A stretch of 34,222 bases of DNA from Elusimicrobiota bacterium (GTDB lineage Bacteria; Elusimicrobiota; Elusimicrobia; Elusimicrobiales; UBA9959): assembly GCA_026388155.1 (NCBI GenBank), contig JAPLKI010000023.1, positions 1-34,222 of the forward strand, read 5' to 3'. Every line of letters begins with the position of its first letter. Positions within the stretch are counted from its first letter, which is position 1. The notes under the pieces were generated by a model, which did no database searches, had not been told where the DNA came from, and saw nothing but the letters and a program-made list of their open reading frames with translations. Below, in pieces: positions 23,286 through 30,925 of this stretch. A program made the translations under genes and the position numbers.

Positions 23286-25007
23286 ATGATAACACTTGCT
23301 TCCATATTCGTCTTTGCCGCCGCGGCCCAGGCCACGGTCCCGGACCCGGTAATCCCTCCGGGAACCACATTGGTGCAAACCTGGACCGGCGCGGATGTCA
23401 ACCAGTACTTGGAAAAATGGAGTTCCTCCATAATTCCCGGCGTTACGGACCCCTTTGACACAACCAAGCCGGTCTACGAGGTTACACCCGCGCATGCTCT
23501 CAATTATGTAAGGCTCTATTCCCCGGCCGGCGGTTCGGGTCCACTGGGCTCATGGATGATGAGCGCCCACGCGGTGCGCGGCCTCACGCCTCAGCAGTTG
23601 CGTAACATCTTCGCCCTCCCCGCCCTGCCCACGAACATCGTCCAGGTGCGCGTTCCGGCTGGAACCCCGTACGGCCTCTGGACCGGCATTGCGGGCCCCA
23701 TCGCGGGCTGGGGTGACGGAGGAGCCCAGCAGACCAAGGTCATCGGGACGCATACCGATTCCTCTTCGCCGGCGGACCCCGCCGACTTCGCCGATTATGT
23801 CTGGCTTCCCAGCGACAGCTACGTCAACGGCCAGGGGCTGGACAACAAAGCCCTGACCTACACGCGCCTGGTAAAAACCGGCAACACGGGAAAAATGGCC
23901 GCGTATCTGGACCTGTTTAACCCCGACGACGGAACTGATCTGGCGGACGTTTACACAACCCTGGACTATATAAATTACGGGTCGGATCCCGGGCCCCTTA
24001 CCGCGGCCTTGCGCCAGATAAGCCCGGAGAGATTCGACGCGCTCTCAACCGTAGGCCTGCGCAACGACCTTCTTTTGGCCGACAATCTTTGGGAGCGCGG
24101 CCGGGACCGGAGAGAGGCCGCGGAAAAAGTCAAAACCGGGGTTTGGCTGCAAGGCGTAGGCGAGAAAGGAGACCAGAAAGAAGCGGCTGAGCGCGTGGGT
24201 TTTGATTATAACAGTGAAGGTTTTGTGGCCGGTTTTGACCGCGAGCCAAAGCCCGGCTTTTTTCTGGGGCTCGCCGCGGCGGGCCTGAAGAACCGCCTTG
24301 ACTGGACTGGCAACGGCGGTTATGCCACCCAGAACACGGAAAGACTCGCCGTCTACGCCGGCGGCTTTACGACTAACGCCTTTTTTGATCTCTCCGTCGC
24401 GGGAGGTTCCAACCAGACTACGGCCCGGCGCAACCTTAATTTCACCGGCCACGGCTACAATACAACCGCCGGCGCGGATGTGGTGGACCTCTCCATACAG
24501 CGCACAGCGGACAGCAGCCAGAACGGCAACAGCCTCTGCGCGCATTTGCAGGGCGGGGCCGTGGCACATTTACTGGGTTTGGAGGCTTCAGGTCTGGGGC
24601 GTCTATCTTACTTTAATCTCAGGCAGAACGCTTTTGACGAGTCCGGCGCGGGCAGCCTGGACCTGCATGTCAACGGTTTTCGCGCGCAAACCCTGCGCAC
24701 CGAGCTGCGCCTTGTTTTAAGCCGCGATCTCCGCGCAGCCAAAAGCCGGGCGCTCAAACCGGAAGTAGCAGTGGGTTGGGCGCACAGCGCGGCCTTGGAT
24801 GGCCGCCACATATCCGCCGGTCTTATGGATCAGGGTGAGGCTGTGACGATTTTAGGCGACAGGGCGCGGACGGACCGTTTTCTTGCCGGCGCGGGTCTTT
24901 CCGCTGAACTCGGAAAAAACTTCTCGCTTTTCGCCCGCTACGAAGCCGAGACGGGCCGCGGCTTTAACTCCCAATCCATAAAGCTCGGCCTGCGCTGCGG
25001 CTTTTAA
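23286..25007 (+). CDS. Autotransporter-type outer-membrane beta-barrel protein
   Basis: 573 residues. The C-terminal ~280 residues (from about 290, GVWLQGVGEKGDQ) form an autotransporter beta-domain with alternating strands and a terminal aromatic (GLRCGF). The N-terminal ~270 residues are a passenger-like region with no motif I recognise (LWTGIAGPIAGWGDG, VWLPSDSYVNG), followed by the ALRQISPERFDALSTVGL helix typical just before such barrels. The start is doubtful: the signal-like stretch MITLASIFVFAAAAQA lacks the usual basic N-region, no Shine-Dalgarno is present, and the frame opens only 21 bp upstream. The 5' end may have been replaced at the AGCCTGACA junction. GC-rich relative to the following operon. 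Confidence 0.8.
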   Translation: MITLASIFVFAAAAQATVPDPVIPPGTTLVQTWTGADVNQYLEKWSSSIIPGVTDPFDTTKPVYEVTPAHALNYVRLYSPAGGSGPLGSWMMSAHAVRGLTPQQLRNIFALPALPTNIVQVRVPAGTPYGLWTGIAGPIAGWGDGGAQQTKVIGTHTDSSSPADPADFADYVWLPSDSYVNGQGLDNKALTYTRLVKTGNTGKMAAYLDLFNPDDGTDLADVYTTLDYINYGSDPGPLTAALRQISPERFDALSTVGLRNDLLLADNLWERGRDRREAAEKVKTGVWLQGVGEKGDQKEAAERVGFDYNSEGFVAGFDREPKPGFFLGLAAAGLKNRLDWTGNGGYATQNTERLAVYAGGFTTNAFFDLSVAGGSNQTTARRNLNFTGHGYNTTAGADVVDLSIQRTADSSQNGNSLCAHLQGGAVAHLLGLEASGLGRLSYFNLRQNAFDESGAGSLDLHVNGFRAQTLRTELRLVLSRDLRAAKSRALKPEVAVGWAHSAALDGRHISAGLMDQGEAVTILGDRARTDRFLAGAGLSAELGKNFSLFARYEAETGRGFNSQSIKLGLRCGF

Positions 25008-25083
25008 AGGCCATCGCCGAATTGATCGGTTTCCAAAAAGCAGTCTGATACCTTTTTCTCAAGGATAGCCATTTATAAAAAAC

Positions 25084-25635
25084 ATGTCTAAAACTTTTGT
25101 GTATCATAGGAAGGCGCCGGATTTCACCGGGACAACTCTTTATCCGCTCAATCGGCTTAAGGAGCATTTCCCTTCTATCTACAAGGAAGCTAAAAAAAAT
25201 TATGAAGGCCGGGAGTGGCTCATGAAGGTTATTATCCCGCCTTTGGATTGTCTTTGGAACGATGTGATTCACATGTCGCTTATGCACCCCTCGCTGATAT
25301 ACCGCACCCTTTCGGAGATAGGGTTTGAACATCATAAGATACATAGAGACTGGTTTGAAATACCACTGTGTAATGTCGCCGTAAATTCCATCCTTTATAA
25401 AAATGACAGGCGAAAAGAAGATAGGAGGGAATTTTTGAATTCCGACTTTGAACCGGTAAGCGTCGGACGGGTAAAAGAACTTTCAGGAATGCCGGAGATT
25501 AATATCGAGTATTACCGGGAATGTCTGGAAGAAAAACAATATCCGCTGATGTGGGGTTACGCACCGCACCTGCTTTTGAAAGGCAAACTGAATGTGACAA
25601 ATTACCGTGTATTCGATTGGAGGGAAGATGTTTGA
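25084..25635 (+). CDS. Conserved-looking protein of unknown function
   Basis: 183 residues, soluble, no signal peptide. Distinctive segments are LYPLNRLKEHFPSIY, LDCLWNDVIHMSLMHPS and YPLMWGYAPHLLLKG; it is rich in aromatic and His residues, compatible with an enzyme or metal site, but I do not recognise the family. Its last 8 bp overlap the start of the ATC-hydrolase-like gene, whose Shine-Dalgarno (GGAGG at 25619) lies inside this gene, so the two are translationally coupled. Its own start has no clear Shine-Dalgarno. The three genes 25084-27399 look like one operon. Confidence 0.75.
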   Translation: MSKTFVYHRKAPDFTGTTLYPLNRLKEHFPSIYKEAKKNYEGREWLMKVIIPPLDCLWNDVIHMSLMHPSLIYRTLSEIGFEHHKIHRDWFEIPLCNVAVNSILYKNDRRKEDRREFLNSDFEPVSVGRVKELSGMPEINIEYYRECLEEKQYPLMWGYAPHLLLKGKLNVTNYRVFDWREDV

Positions 25636-26458
25636 TATAAAAACCAAAAAGTTCAGCGGATATCAGGATCTGACACCGGTAAAAACGAAGGTGGCGGAGT
25701 ATGTGCGCCGCCTGAAATTCCCGGAATTTTGCCTGGGCTACATTGAAGAGCATCCCATTCCGGACCTGCAAAAATATAGGGCCACATTGTTGGATTTTTT
25801 AAAGGCAAAAAAACTCTGCGTTTATCCGGAGGCTGTTATAACAGGCCTTCTTGAAAAATTCCCGCGGTTGGCAAAAGACGCTGAACTGGGAAATGCTTTG
25901 GCCGGAAAAATAATAGAATTGCTTGAAATAGATGGGCGCACGGCCCCGGAAGACGAGATAACCATAGACGCTAAGCCTTTTTTACGGGGTTATCTTTTTA
26001 TCTATTACTACTTTGCCAAGGCTCTTGAGACTGTGTTGCCCAGAAAGGAAGCTATAGAATATTTTCAGGTGATGATGGATGCCAACACTCGCACAATGTC
26101 CTTGCCTAAGTCGGAAAAAGTTTCCGACCTGGTTTTTTCGGAAGAGGAACCCAGGGGAGCCTTCAAGAATGCTTTCATAATGACCGAATTTGTAATAGAC
26201 GAGGGCAGGAGCGGCTGCCGCGCAGACAAGTGTAAGTGGGCCGAAGTTATGAAGGAATTAAACGACCCGGATTACGCTTATGCGGCGGCCTGTCACTACG
26301 ACTTTGAGGCTGCCAAAATGCACAACCCCGCCTTCACCTTAACCAGAACAGGCACTCTTACCCAAGGGAAACCCTATTGCGATTTCGTCTGGCACGACAC
26401 AAGAATAGACAAAGACCCGACCCATCCACCCAAAGAATTCTGGGATGAACTGAAATGA
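25628..26458 (+). CDS. L-2-amino-thiazoline-4-carboxylic acid hydrolase-like protein
   Basis: 276 residues from the ATG preceded by GGAGGGAAG; an in-frame GTG at 25607 lacks a ribosome site. The C-terminal half matches the ATC-hydrolase family pattern: FVIDEGRSGCRADKCKW, CHYDFEAAKMHNPAF, LTRTGTLTQGKPYCDFVWHD. In the founding pathway this enzyme opens the thiazoline ring on the way to cysteine, but most family members are uncharacterised. The N-terminal ~130 residues are helical. It overlaps its neighbours on both sides (8 bp before, ATGA after). Paired with an acetyltransferase, a small-molecule modification role is inferred. Confidence 0.75.
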   Translation: MFDIKTKKFSGYQDLTPVKTKVAEYVRRLKFPEFCLGYIEEHPIPDLQKYRATLLDFLKAKKLCVYPEAVITGLLEKFPRLAKDAELGNALAGKIIELLEIDGRTAPEDEITIDAKPFLRGYLFIYYYFAKALETVLPRKEAIEYFQVMMDANTRTMSLPKSEKVSDLVFSEEEPRGAFKNAFIMTEFVIDEGRSGCRADKCKWAEVMKELNDPDYAYAAACHYDFEAAKMHNPAFTLTRTGTLTQGKPYCDFVWHDTRIDKDPTHPPKEFWDELK

Positions 26459-27399
26459 AACGCACTGAAAATAAAGCTGGAATCGGACCTGAGAAACTGC
26501 TGCTTGAAGCTGCGGGCAGTTGGATCCGTGAAGTATCCTATGGATTCCAGGGTGAAAAAATTTCCACCGCGGCCATGAAAAAAGCCGCCCGCGCCCTGAA
26601 AAAAATTATTAACGGCGGAAGCCCTGAGCTCTTTGTTTCCTACGCCATTGAAAACGGCCGGCTGCTTTGGTTTTGGGTCTCAAAAACAGCTCCGGATGAT
26701 TTCGAGGGCCGCATAATAATTGTGCGGCCTTTTATAATGGCGCCGGAACTTATAGAGAACGGCTTTATAAAAGAATTGGCCGCCAGCGCCCGTAAATTCC
26801 ATAAAGCAAAAAACCTTAAAGTGCAGATAGGTATAGCCCCTTCTGAAAGCGCAAAAATAAAGCTTTGTGAGAATCAGGGTTTTAAGCTGGCTTACCACGC
26901 TCTGTCCGGGAAGGTTTCGACTTCTCTCCGGGCGGTTGCCACTAAAAAACATGCGCTTCCACCGGGTTACGACATACGCCCGGTGGATATGCGGCGCGAA
27001 ATGCATGATTATCTGCGCATGTCTATCCGTGCCCTTAAAAGTGACAGCACTTCAAGCATGTACAATGTCCCCGTAGCCAGGATACGAAAGACGTTTTTAA
27101 AATATTTGAAGAAAAAGAACGTAATGCGGATTTTTGGCCTGTATTTCAACGGCGTTCTGGCGGGAAATATTACCGTGTCGGTTGAAAAAGGTGTTAAGAA
27201 AACGGGGCTGTTGGGGAATATCGGCATATTGCCTGAGCATACCGGCAAGGGGTTCTCATCCAACCTCTACTATGCCGGCCTTTCCTGGTTCAAGGCGCAT
27301 GGCGTGGCTCGCTATATGGGCATTTCCTCCACAAAACGCGTCCTTTCAATGATAAAACCCATGAACCGCCGAGTAGCAGTAAGTTACCTTAAAATGTAG
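26455..27399 (+). CDS. GNAT-family N-acetyltransferase
   Basis: 314 residues. The C-terminal domain has the GNAT core: a strand with LLGNIGILPEHTGKGFSSNLY, close to the acetyl-CoA-binding Q/RxxGxG/A loop, followed by a final strand and helix (YMGISSTKRVLSMIKPM). The N-terminal domain (to about 150) ends in a comparable strand-helix pattern (IGIAPSESAKIKLCENQGF), suggesting a tandem-GNAT architecture. The start overlaps the previous stop as ATGA, indicating coupling. The stop TAG lies inside an AGCCTGACA motif at 27398. Confidence 0.8.
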   Translation: MKRTENKAGIGPEKLLLEAAGSWIREVSYGFQGEKISTAAMKKAARALKKIINGGSPELFVSYAIENGRLLWFWVSKTAPDDFEGRIIIVRPFIMAPELIENGFIKELAASARKFHKAKNLKVQIGIAPSESAKIKLCENQGFKLAYHALSGKVSTSLRAVATKKHALPPGYDIRPVDMRREMHDYLRMSIRALKSDSTSSMYNVPVARIRKTFLKYLKKKNVMRIFGLYFNGVLAGNITVSVEKGVKKTGLLGNIGILPEHTGKGFSSNLYYAGLSWFKAHGVARYMGISSTKRVLSMIKPMNRRVAVSYLKM

Positions 27400-27563
27400 C
27401 CTGACACCTTTTCTGCTGAGCCGCCCGGTTGCCTGCCCGCCGTGCTGTATTGGCGGGGGGGCCTTTGCTAAAAACCCACTAACTCCCCCGACGGGTGCTA
27501 TTTTTGATATTATACTTTTAATGACGAACCCTGAGAGTAGTCGAAGGACGTCCCGGAAAAAAA
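27400..27563. other. Intergenic region with hairpins
   Basis: CCCGCC/GGCGGG pairs with a 10-nt loop near 27438-27460 and may terminate the operon weakly. Near 27483 the left arm of a CTCCCCCGA-type terminator appears without its partner. Near 27526-27548 is CCCTGAGAGTAGTCGAAGG, a sequence resembling a short repeat common in many bacterial genomes. AT-rich DNA near 27505-27521 could hold a promoter. Confidence 0.4.
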
Positions 27564-27692
27564 TTGAGAGATTTTAGCGCCTCAACTCGCGATAGTATCG
27601 CATTATGTTTCCTACAATTGCAAGGCGACCACAGGGCTTTTGTCAAAACCGAACTGGAAGCCTCGGACTATAAAGTGAAGCTGATAGGGTAA
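27564..27692 (+). pseudogene. ORF remnant or 42-residue small protein
   Basis: From a TTG at 27564 the frame runs to TAA at 27692 and reads protein-like at its end (GDHRAFVKTELEASDYKVKLIG). No Shine-Dalgarno precedes the TTG and there is no ATG or GTG, so this is probably the 3' remnant of a longer gene whose front is lost. The stop overlaps an ATG, and the GGAGG of the next gene immediately follows, so the original pair may have been coupled. Family not recognised. Confidence 0.35.
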
Positions 27693-27703
27693 TGGAGGGA
27701 ATA

Positions 27704-28138
27704 ATGGACTTGAGCCAGAACGAGAAATTTGAGCTAATAAAATTGGAATATGAGCATGCATTGGCGCAATATACTCACCACATGCAATTGAGGCGCCAAG
27801 ATATGGCTTTTGTCAGTACAGTTCAAGTTGCTGTATTGACCATCATTGGCAAGAACTTATTGCATTTTGACTTGACGGCATTAGTCTTATCAATAATTGC
27901 ATTTCTTGTATTACTAATGGGGCTGAACAACGAGAGAAGGACTACAGCATACATGATTGGATACATACAACGAGCAAATGAGATTGAGACTCTCACTGGA
28001 ATGTCATTAAATAAACGCGCCGTATTTGAGGTCAAGAAAAGAAAGTTGTTGATATCAAATACAATAATATTTCCACTGTACTATGTTGCATTCTTTGTTG
28101 GATGGATAGTAATCTGGCTATCAAAATTATATGTATAG
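27704..28138 (+). CDS. Small three-TM membrane protein, AT-rich
   Basis: 144 residues from the ATG with GGAGG 5 nt upstream (an ATG at 27692 overlaps the ribosome site and is disfavoured). Layout: soluble helix (1-32, ELIKLEYEHALAQYTHHMQLRRQ), TM1 (about 33-52), TM2 (about 57-76), charged stretch with NERRTTAYMIGYIQRANEIE, TM3 (about 117-139). No catalytic motif. The general look recalls SLATT-like membrane partners of defence nucleotidyltransferases, but no such enzyme is beside it. Base composition is clearly lower in GC than the neighbours, suggesting recent import. Confidence 0.7.
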   Translation: MDLSQNEKFELIKLEYEHALAQYTHHMQLRRQDMAFVSTVQVAVLTIIGKNLLHFDLTALVLSIIAFLVLLMGLNNERRTTAYMIGYIQRANEIETLTGMSLNKRAVFEVKKRKLLISNTIIFPLYYVAFFVGWIVIWLSKLYV

Positions 28139-28260
28139 GTATGGTAGCAATAGAACCCGCCCCTGCTGACATATAAGGTTAGCTGCGACTGACGGGTGGG
28201 TCAATTCGGAAGTATCGTAAGTGAGGGTGGGGACACATATATATTTTAAAAAATGCAATT

Positions 28261-28403
28261 TGGAGCGGGTGACTTCGGGCTTATTTGCGGGGGTTTTCCG
28301 GAAGGCGACTTGTGCTTGCAGTCAAAGGAGCCTGAGGATAAGGGCGGCCGCGCTGGCCGACCCGACCCCCGCAAATATACCCGGAGGCAGGCCCCGCGAA
28401 CCC
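28261..28403. repeat. Dispersed structured element, copy 3
   Basis: Shortest complete copy: TGGAGCGGGTGAC (28261-28273) to GCAGGCCCCGCGAACCC (28387-28403). A perfect 12-bp helix ATTTGCGGGGGT/ACCCCCGCAAAT (28283-28294 with 28365-28376) encloses a CGGCC/GGCCG hairpin and a CCGG segment. On the minus strand it opens with ATGCGGGTTCG and closes with GTCACCCGCTCCA, which together resemble the T arm and the acceptor/CCA end of a bacterial tRNA-Gly, and GCGGGT can pair with ACCCGC. A frame across it (28221-28514) is not protein-like. Confidence 0.55.
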
Positions 28404-28447
28404 GCATTCCTGCCGTTAGTTTCCCAATTTTACATCCCTATAAAAGA

Positions 28448-28473
28448 ACATCCGGCGTTGAGCCGGATGTTTT
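28448..28473 (-). terminator. Terminator downstream of the peptide transporter
   Basis: Perfect 9-bp stem ACATCCGGC/GCCGGATGT (28448-28456, 28462-28470) with 5-nt loop. On the minus strand it is followed by TCTTTTA, on the plus strand by TTT, so it may act in both directions. It lies about 40 bp past the transporter stop codon. Confidence 0.75.
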
Positions 28474-28515
28474 CCACTAATCGCTATTCGCTAGCCCCTA
28501 TTCCCTGCCGTTAGT
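28474..28515. repeat. Heptanucleotide array (6 units) at the transporter stop codon
   Basis: Six 7-bp units (CCACTAA, TCGCTAT, TCGCTAG, CCCCTAT, TCCCTGC, CGTTAGT) fill the gap between the terminator and the gene and run over its stop codon (28511-28513). They share a C-T-A/G core at constant phase. Confidence 0.6.
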
Positions 28516-29803
28516 GCACCCCGTGCATCCACTTCCGAAGCTGCGGCGTTAAGATCCATAACAACAATCCAGCTCCCACCGCCGTCCCGGTAGGTATCAT
28601 ATAAAACAGCGTGTGGTTCATCGCGTCGTAGTTCCCGGCGAAGAAACCGCCCACGAAGTTGGCCGCGAAATTCGCCAGGAACCAGGTCCCCATCAAAAGC
28701 GACACGAACTTAGCCGGCGCAAGCTTAGTCACCAGCGACAGCCCCACAGGCGACAGACATAACTCACCCATCGTGTGGAAGAAATACGCCGCCAAGAGCC
28801 AGAGCACGCTCACAGGCCCCGACTGCTGATAGACCGCAGCCGCCGCTATCATTACCACAAAACCTATAGCCAGCAGCCCCAGCCCCCATACGAACTTTAT
28901 CGGGCTCGGCGGCTCTTTCTGCGCCTCGCCAAGTCTCAACCATAACTTTGAGAAGAATGGCGCCAGTATCAGTATGAACAGCGGGTTCACGGACTGGAAG
29001 AAACTCGCCGGCATTTCCCAACTGTAACCGAACAGACTCAGCATTCGGTTGGTCTCCCTGTCCGCGAACAGCGTCAGCGAACTGCCCGCCTGTTCAAAAG
29101 CCGCCCAGAAGAAAATAACGAAGAAAGCCATTATAAAGATTACCGCTATCCGCTGCTTCTCAATATGCGTCAGCGGCTTGTCCTCTATAGTATTGCCGTG
29201 GATGAAGGCCGGCTTCATGCACTTGTCGCCCAAAAGCGCCTTCTGCCCCCACAGATACATGGCAAGCCCCATCAGCATGCCTACGCCCGCCGCCGCGAAC
29301 CCGTAATGCCAGCCGACCTTTTCGCCCAGCGTGCCGCAGACGAGCGGCGAGAACAATGCGCCCAGGTTGATGCCCATATAGAAAATGGTGAAGCCCGCGT
29401 CGCGGCGCGGATCGTTGGGCTCGTAAAGCGAACCGACCACGGTGGAGATGTTCGGCTTGAAAAATCCGTTGCCAAGTATCAAAAGCCCCAGCGCGGAGAA
29501 AAAGAAAGGCAAAGACGGGAACGCCATCGCAAAGTGGCCCAACGCCATAAGGATAGCGCCTATAATTATGCACTTCCTCTGCCCCAGGTAGCGGTCAGCT
29601 ATGTAGCCGCCCATCAGCGGGGTTAGATAGACCAACCCGGTGTACCAGCCGTAGATGTGGCCGGATTTTTCAGTTGAGAACTGCAGGTACTTTATCATGT
29701 AAAGCATCAGCAGTGCCCGCATGCCGTAATAAGAAAAACGCTCCCACATTTCAACGAAAAACAAAAGGAAAAGGCCTTTCGGCTGGTTATGGTGTATGCT
29801 CAT
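28511..29803 (-). CDS. POT/PTR2-family proton-dependent peptide transporter
   Basis: 430 residues. The ExxER-type motif FFVEMWERFSYYGMR sits at the start of TM1; the PTR2 signature with GxxxADRYLGQRK follows TM2, and FYMGINLGALFSP in TM4-5 is a POT hallmark. About 12 hydrophobic helices; slightly shorter than many family members (450-500). It imports di- and tripeptides with protons through the inner membrane. AAGGAG precedes the ATG. With the cytoplasmic M20 peptidase (9470) it could support peptide use. Monocistronic on the minus strand, with a terminator downstream. Confidence 0.93.
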   Translation of the reverse strand: MSIHHNQPKGLFLLFFVEMWERFSYYGMRALLMLYMIKYLQFSTEKSGHIYGWYTGLVYLTPLMGGYIADRYLGQRKCIIIGAILMALGHFAMAFPSLPFFFSALGLLILGNGFFKPNISTVVGSLYEPNDPRRDAGFTIFYMGINLGALFSPLVCGTLGEKVGWHYGFAAAGVGMLMGLAMYLWGQKALLGDKCMKPAFIHGNTIEDKPLTHIEKQRIAVIFIMAFFVIFFWAAFEQAGSSLTLFADRETNRMLSLFGYSWEMPASFFQSVNPLFILILAPFFSKLWLRLGEAQKEPPSPIKFVWGLGLLAIGFVVMIAAAAVYQQSGPVSVLWLLAAYFFHTMGELCLSPVGLSLVTKLAPAKFVSLLMGTWFLANFAANFVGGFFAGNYDAMNHTLFYMIPTGTAVGAGLLLWILTPQLRKWMHGVH

Positions 29804-29865
29804 TTCAGCTCCTTGGCGAACAAAAGTTATTTAGATTATATATATTAATCCGCGGGATGGTATAA

Positions 29866-29898
29866 AAAGAAAGCCGGAGCAGAGCCCCGGTCTTCTTT
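29866..29898 (-). terminator. Terminator of the secreted repeat-protein gene
   Basis: On the minus strand an imperfect stem (AAGAAGACCGGGGC against GCTCCGGCTTTCTT) is followed by TTTTTAT, 14 bp past the stop of the gene at 29912. Confidence 0.65.
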
Positions 29899-29911
29899 TG
29901 TGATTGCGAAT

Positions 29912-30754
29912 TTAATAGAGAAGTGACGGGATAGGCCAAATGATACGGGTATGGGTCAAACCGCGCTTGAAATCAAAAAGGACTGCGCGCCATACGGTCG
30001 GATTTCCGGTTAGTTGAAGTATCTTTACAATATCCGGCAGCGCAGGGGCGCCGGCCGGGCGGTAATAGCTGTCACCGCCCGGTTCCGCGACACGGACCAG
30101 CATGCGCGCGCCGTCCGCGCCGTAGAACACGTCGCCGCCGGGGCAGGCCGCGCGGAGCATGATTCGCTGCCCGTTCACAAAAAACTCATCACCCCACGGT
30201 TGCGCTTTCCTGACCAGGCAGGCGGTCCCGTCGGCGCACGTAAAGATGTCTGTTTCCCCGTCCGTGGCGGTTTTGGTGAACGCCGCTTTGCCGTCCGCGC
30301 CGGTGAAAATGTCTTCGCTGGGGGTAGCCTGCTGCGCAAAAAGAGCGGCGCCGGAGGCGTCGGAATAATCCGTGCCGTCCGGATGGTAGGTGACTCTGAC
30401 AAGCAACCCGGACTCATCATTAAAATCCGCGCTGCCCAGGGTCGCCGTCTTTACAAGGGAGCCGCCATCATTGGTCATAGTATAACCGGAGGGTTTGTTG
30501 ACCTTTTTAAGAACGAACGCGCCTCTTGACGCGCCGTCGTCGCTGTTGCCGGAAATATCCACATTATGGTAGGCGTCGTTTAAAATGCCCATCGGAGGCT
30601 GCGACATTCGCGCCGTGGCGGCCGGTTCCGCTGTCGCGGCAACTTCGGCTTTCTCCATGCCGTATGCGGCTTCAAGCTGCTTTATTGCGCTCTCCGCGTA
30701 AACCCCGCCGGAGAATCCTAACACGACGGCTGCGGCAATTATTATTTTCTTCAT
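29912..30754 (-). CDS. Secreted protein with about seven ~20-residue repeats, unknown function
   Basis: 280 residues. Signal peptide MKKIIIAAAVVLGFSGGVYA. From about residue 90 to 230 a degenerate repeat recurs every 18-22 residues: aromatic-x-x-x-D-G-x-x-x-L/F-V/T-x-x-A-x-P-x-G-D (e.g. VFYGADGARMLVRVAEPGGD, IFTCADGTACLVRKA). Such short G/D-rich strands suggest a beta-solenoid or a stack of hairpins. The final ~45 residues (ILQLTGNPTVWRAVLFDFKRG...) depart from the pattern. Not a family I recognise. The ATG is preceded by an AAGAG-like site. Confidence 0.8.
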   Translation of the reverse strand: MKKIIIAAAVVLGFSGGVYAESAIKQLEAAYGMEKAEVAATAEPAATARMSQPPMGILNDAYHNVDISGNSDDGASRGAFVLKKVNKPSGYTMTNDGGSLVKTATLGSADFNDESGLLVRVTYHPDGTDYSDASGAALFAQQATPSEDIFTGADGKAAFTKTATDGETDIFTCADGTACLVRKAQPWGDEFFVNGQRIMLRAACPGGDVFYGADGARMLVRVAEPGGDSYYRPAGAPALPDIVKILQLTGNPTVWRAVLFDFKRGLTHTRIIWPIPSLLY

Positions 30755-30925
30755 GCTCTTTTGTCCCTCGCTTTATGGAAGTATCTTCCCCTGTGGGAAC
30801 TTCTATTAAAGTTTAATGCAAACGGGGGACCATGTAATGCGGCGGAGGGTAAGATTATGGATGGTTTAAGGCCTAAAACACCGCAGTACAGCGCGGGCCG
30901 TTTTAGTAACAGGAATGGTTACCAG

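Noticed and set aside
28221-28514. 97-codon frame across element copy 3
   Set aside because: Crosses repeat, terminator and heptamer array; the sequence lacks protein character and a ribosome site.
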